Shown here: one piece after another, positions 62,725-64,000 of the stretch
How the letters are laid out: every line of letters begins with the position of its first letter
Position numbering within the stretch: position 1 is the stretch's first letter
Assembly: GCA_009746045.1 (NCBI GenBank)
Contig: RPFO01001837.1
Location: 31,001-95,000 of the forward strand
Source: Mesostigma viride
Taxonomy: Eukaryota; Streptophyta; Mesostigmatophyceae; Mesostigmatales; Mesostigmataceae
Reading direction: 5' to 3'
Length of the DNA stretch: 64,000 nucleotides
Notes under the pieces: model-generated
What the model saw: only the letters and a program-made list of their open reading frames with translations
Told to the model about the DNA's origin: nothing
Database searches by the model: none
Position numbers and translations under genes: made by a program

Positions 62725-63191
62725 GGCCGGGCCCACTTCAAATGTTCCGAAAAGTGTGACACTTTTTGTCGTTTTTTGGACTTTTTCGACGATCGTCACT
62801 CTGCAGAGTGATTCGTCGATCGTGCAAAACCGTGCGAAATCGTGCGAAATTGTGCGAAATTTGCTGAAATCGTGTGAAATTTGCTGAAATCGTGCGAAAT
62901 TTCATGTGAAAAATGTCGACGGTGAAAGGTTTTTATGTGCACAACGTGTGTGAATTCATGCGAAATTTTGTCAAACGTCACTCCCCAAAACGACCCTTGG
63001 TTGAAATCCATGCGAAATCGTGCATAATCATGCAAAATTGTGCGAAATCGTGCGAAAATGTGTGAAAATTTTGCAAAAATCACGAGAAACTCATGCGAAC
63101 TCGTGCGAAATTTTTTTTTTTTTTTGCGAAAATAGCGAAAAAGTGTCACACACTTGGCTTGGACGGCGGAACATTTGAAGTGGGCCCGGCC
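62725..63191. mobile_element. Fold-back element filled with GTGCGAAAT repeats
   Basis: Perfect 25-bp inverted ends (62725-62749, 63167-63191; GGCCGGGCCCACTTC...), with further pairing of GTGTGACACTTTTT against AAAAAGTGTCACAC inside. CGCA flanks both sides as a possible target duplication (62721-62724, 63192-63195). Between about 62820 and 63110 the motif CGTGCGAAAT repeats irregularly. No coding capacity. Confidence 0.75.
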
Positions 63192-63228
63192 CGCAGTATT
63201 GCCAAAGTTACGCACGTGACAAGCAGCT

Positions 63229-64000
63229 ATGACGACCCCAAAAGCAAAACGGGGTTTGGAAAAGGAGCTTGCCGGCTCCCAGCCCAACCCACTCGCCATC
63301 GTCCTTGCCCAGCCGTCTTGGCCTGCCAACCCACCGCCAGCAAACCCATCGCCCAGCGCCTCGCCCGAGCCCAAGAAACCCTGCCACGAACCCAAATGGC
63401 GAAAGTACCTACCAGATTACGAATGCTTTTCTTTCACCAACTGGCTGGAACTGACCAAAGACGAATGCGCCGAAATAGTGCGTTTCTTATCACAGGAACG
63501 CAAGCTCCATGGGGCCGTAGGGCCCATCCCCGCCGACGACCTGGAGAGGTTCCTTGCCAGGCCAGAGCTCTACCACCGCATCGCCATCCTGTGCAGCTAC
63601 TTCCAGCTACCTATGAGCAAAGTTGTCGCCAGGATCCGCACCCCAGCCCAGCCTGCGCGGCCGACAGCCACATCGGCTTCCTCCCTCTGCAAGGATGACA
63701 TCCGAGCAGTGCTGGAGGAGCACGTGACCTGGCCGTTGGCCGAGAAGCTGACCTCGAGCTGAACACGACGCTCAACACGGTGGAGGCCCGGGTCTCCAAT
63801 GTGGAAACCCGTCGTCCACAAGCTACAACCCCAGTTCACGGCGCTGCACTGTCACCGCGGCGCAGGCATCTGAAACGCGCGCTGCACTTGTCTCTCGCCT
63901 CAACCAGGCCGTGGAGGGCAAGTGCGGCGTGCTCATGAAGAAGCTTGAAGCCATCACCGCTCACACCGAGGCCCTGGCCTCACAGGTCCCAAAGATAGCG
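63229..64000 (+). pseudogene. ORF1-like coiled-coil protein, frameshifted, runs off the window
   Basis: From ATG 63229 a 177-residue frame encodes a Pro-rich start ending SPSASPEPKKP, a globular helical part (EPKWRKYLPDYECFSFTNW; DDLERFLARPELYHRIAILC) and the start of a coiled coil. The protein continues after a -1 shift near 63755 (ELNTTLNTVEARVSNVETR) and another shift near 63850 (AALVSRLNQAVEGK; MKKLEAITAHTEALASQV) to the window end. Resemblance in layout to 41585-40071 suggests ORF1 of a LINE-like element. The two shifts make it a probable pseudogene unless they are sequence errors. Confidence 0.5.

Overview
The window is eukaryotic nuclear DNA from a GC-rich genome crowded with transposons. 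It has spliced genes with GT-AG introns, LTR retrotransposons, a CACTA-type DNA transposon and very long microsatellites. A green (Viridiplantae) alga fits best. The strongest hint is a Ty3/gypsy element carrying its own cytosine DNA methyltransferase, a combination I know from charophyte algae (and, in a different retrotransposon class, dinoflagellates). The species cannot be fixed from sequence reading alone.

Positions 1-39482 form one nested transposon stack. The outermost layer is a Ty1/copia-like element (copy A). Its 5' end lies left of the window and its 3' LTR ends at 39482. It is cut twice. A 10.7 kb Ty3/gypsy element (2326-13047, target duplication CCAG) sits in its integrase region. 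A 21.9 kb unit (14478-36348) bounded by perfect 56-bp CACTA...TAGTG inverted repeats sits just before its reverse transcriptase. A second, complete copy of the same copia family (copy B, 27991-35996, target duplication CCCAC) sits inside the CACTA unit. Comparing A with B gives exact junctions and shows which reading frames are broken.

The gypsy element is the most striking object. One 2012-residue pol frame carries zinc knuckle (just upstream), aspartic protease, a C5-cytosine methyltransferase with its catalytic Cys and ENV motifs, reverse transcriptase, RNase H, integrase and a C-terminal PHD finger: a DNA-methylation writer and a histone-reader-type domain in one polyprotein. The copia family also looks unusual: the protease-like domain follows integrase, an extra ORF precedes gag, and LTR termini are AGTTAA/TTAACT.

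The CACTA interior holds mostly satellites: a 15-bp subterminal array, a 57-bp array, (GA)n, an 86-bp array, a dimeric repeat with a hairpin, and 1.1 kb of (GGAT)n. It also has a small PHD-finger ORF and a decayed multi-exon gene of unknown function.

From 39483 to 45483 the DNA holds transposon debris. Two host genes follow, divergently arranged. On the minus strand, an eight-exon USP39/SAD1 gene (45484-54237) encodes the spliceosomal, catalytically dead ubiquitin-protease homologue. Its introns carry many decayed copies of the adjoining exon ends with their splice sites. On the plus strand, a four-exon gene (55633-62099) encodes a predicted 1512-residue type II membrane protein with sulfotransferase motifs. 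The last 2 kb hold a dispersed repeat, a fold-back element and a coiled-coil ORF1-like reading frame that runs off the end.
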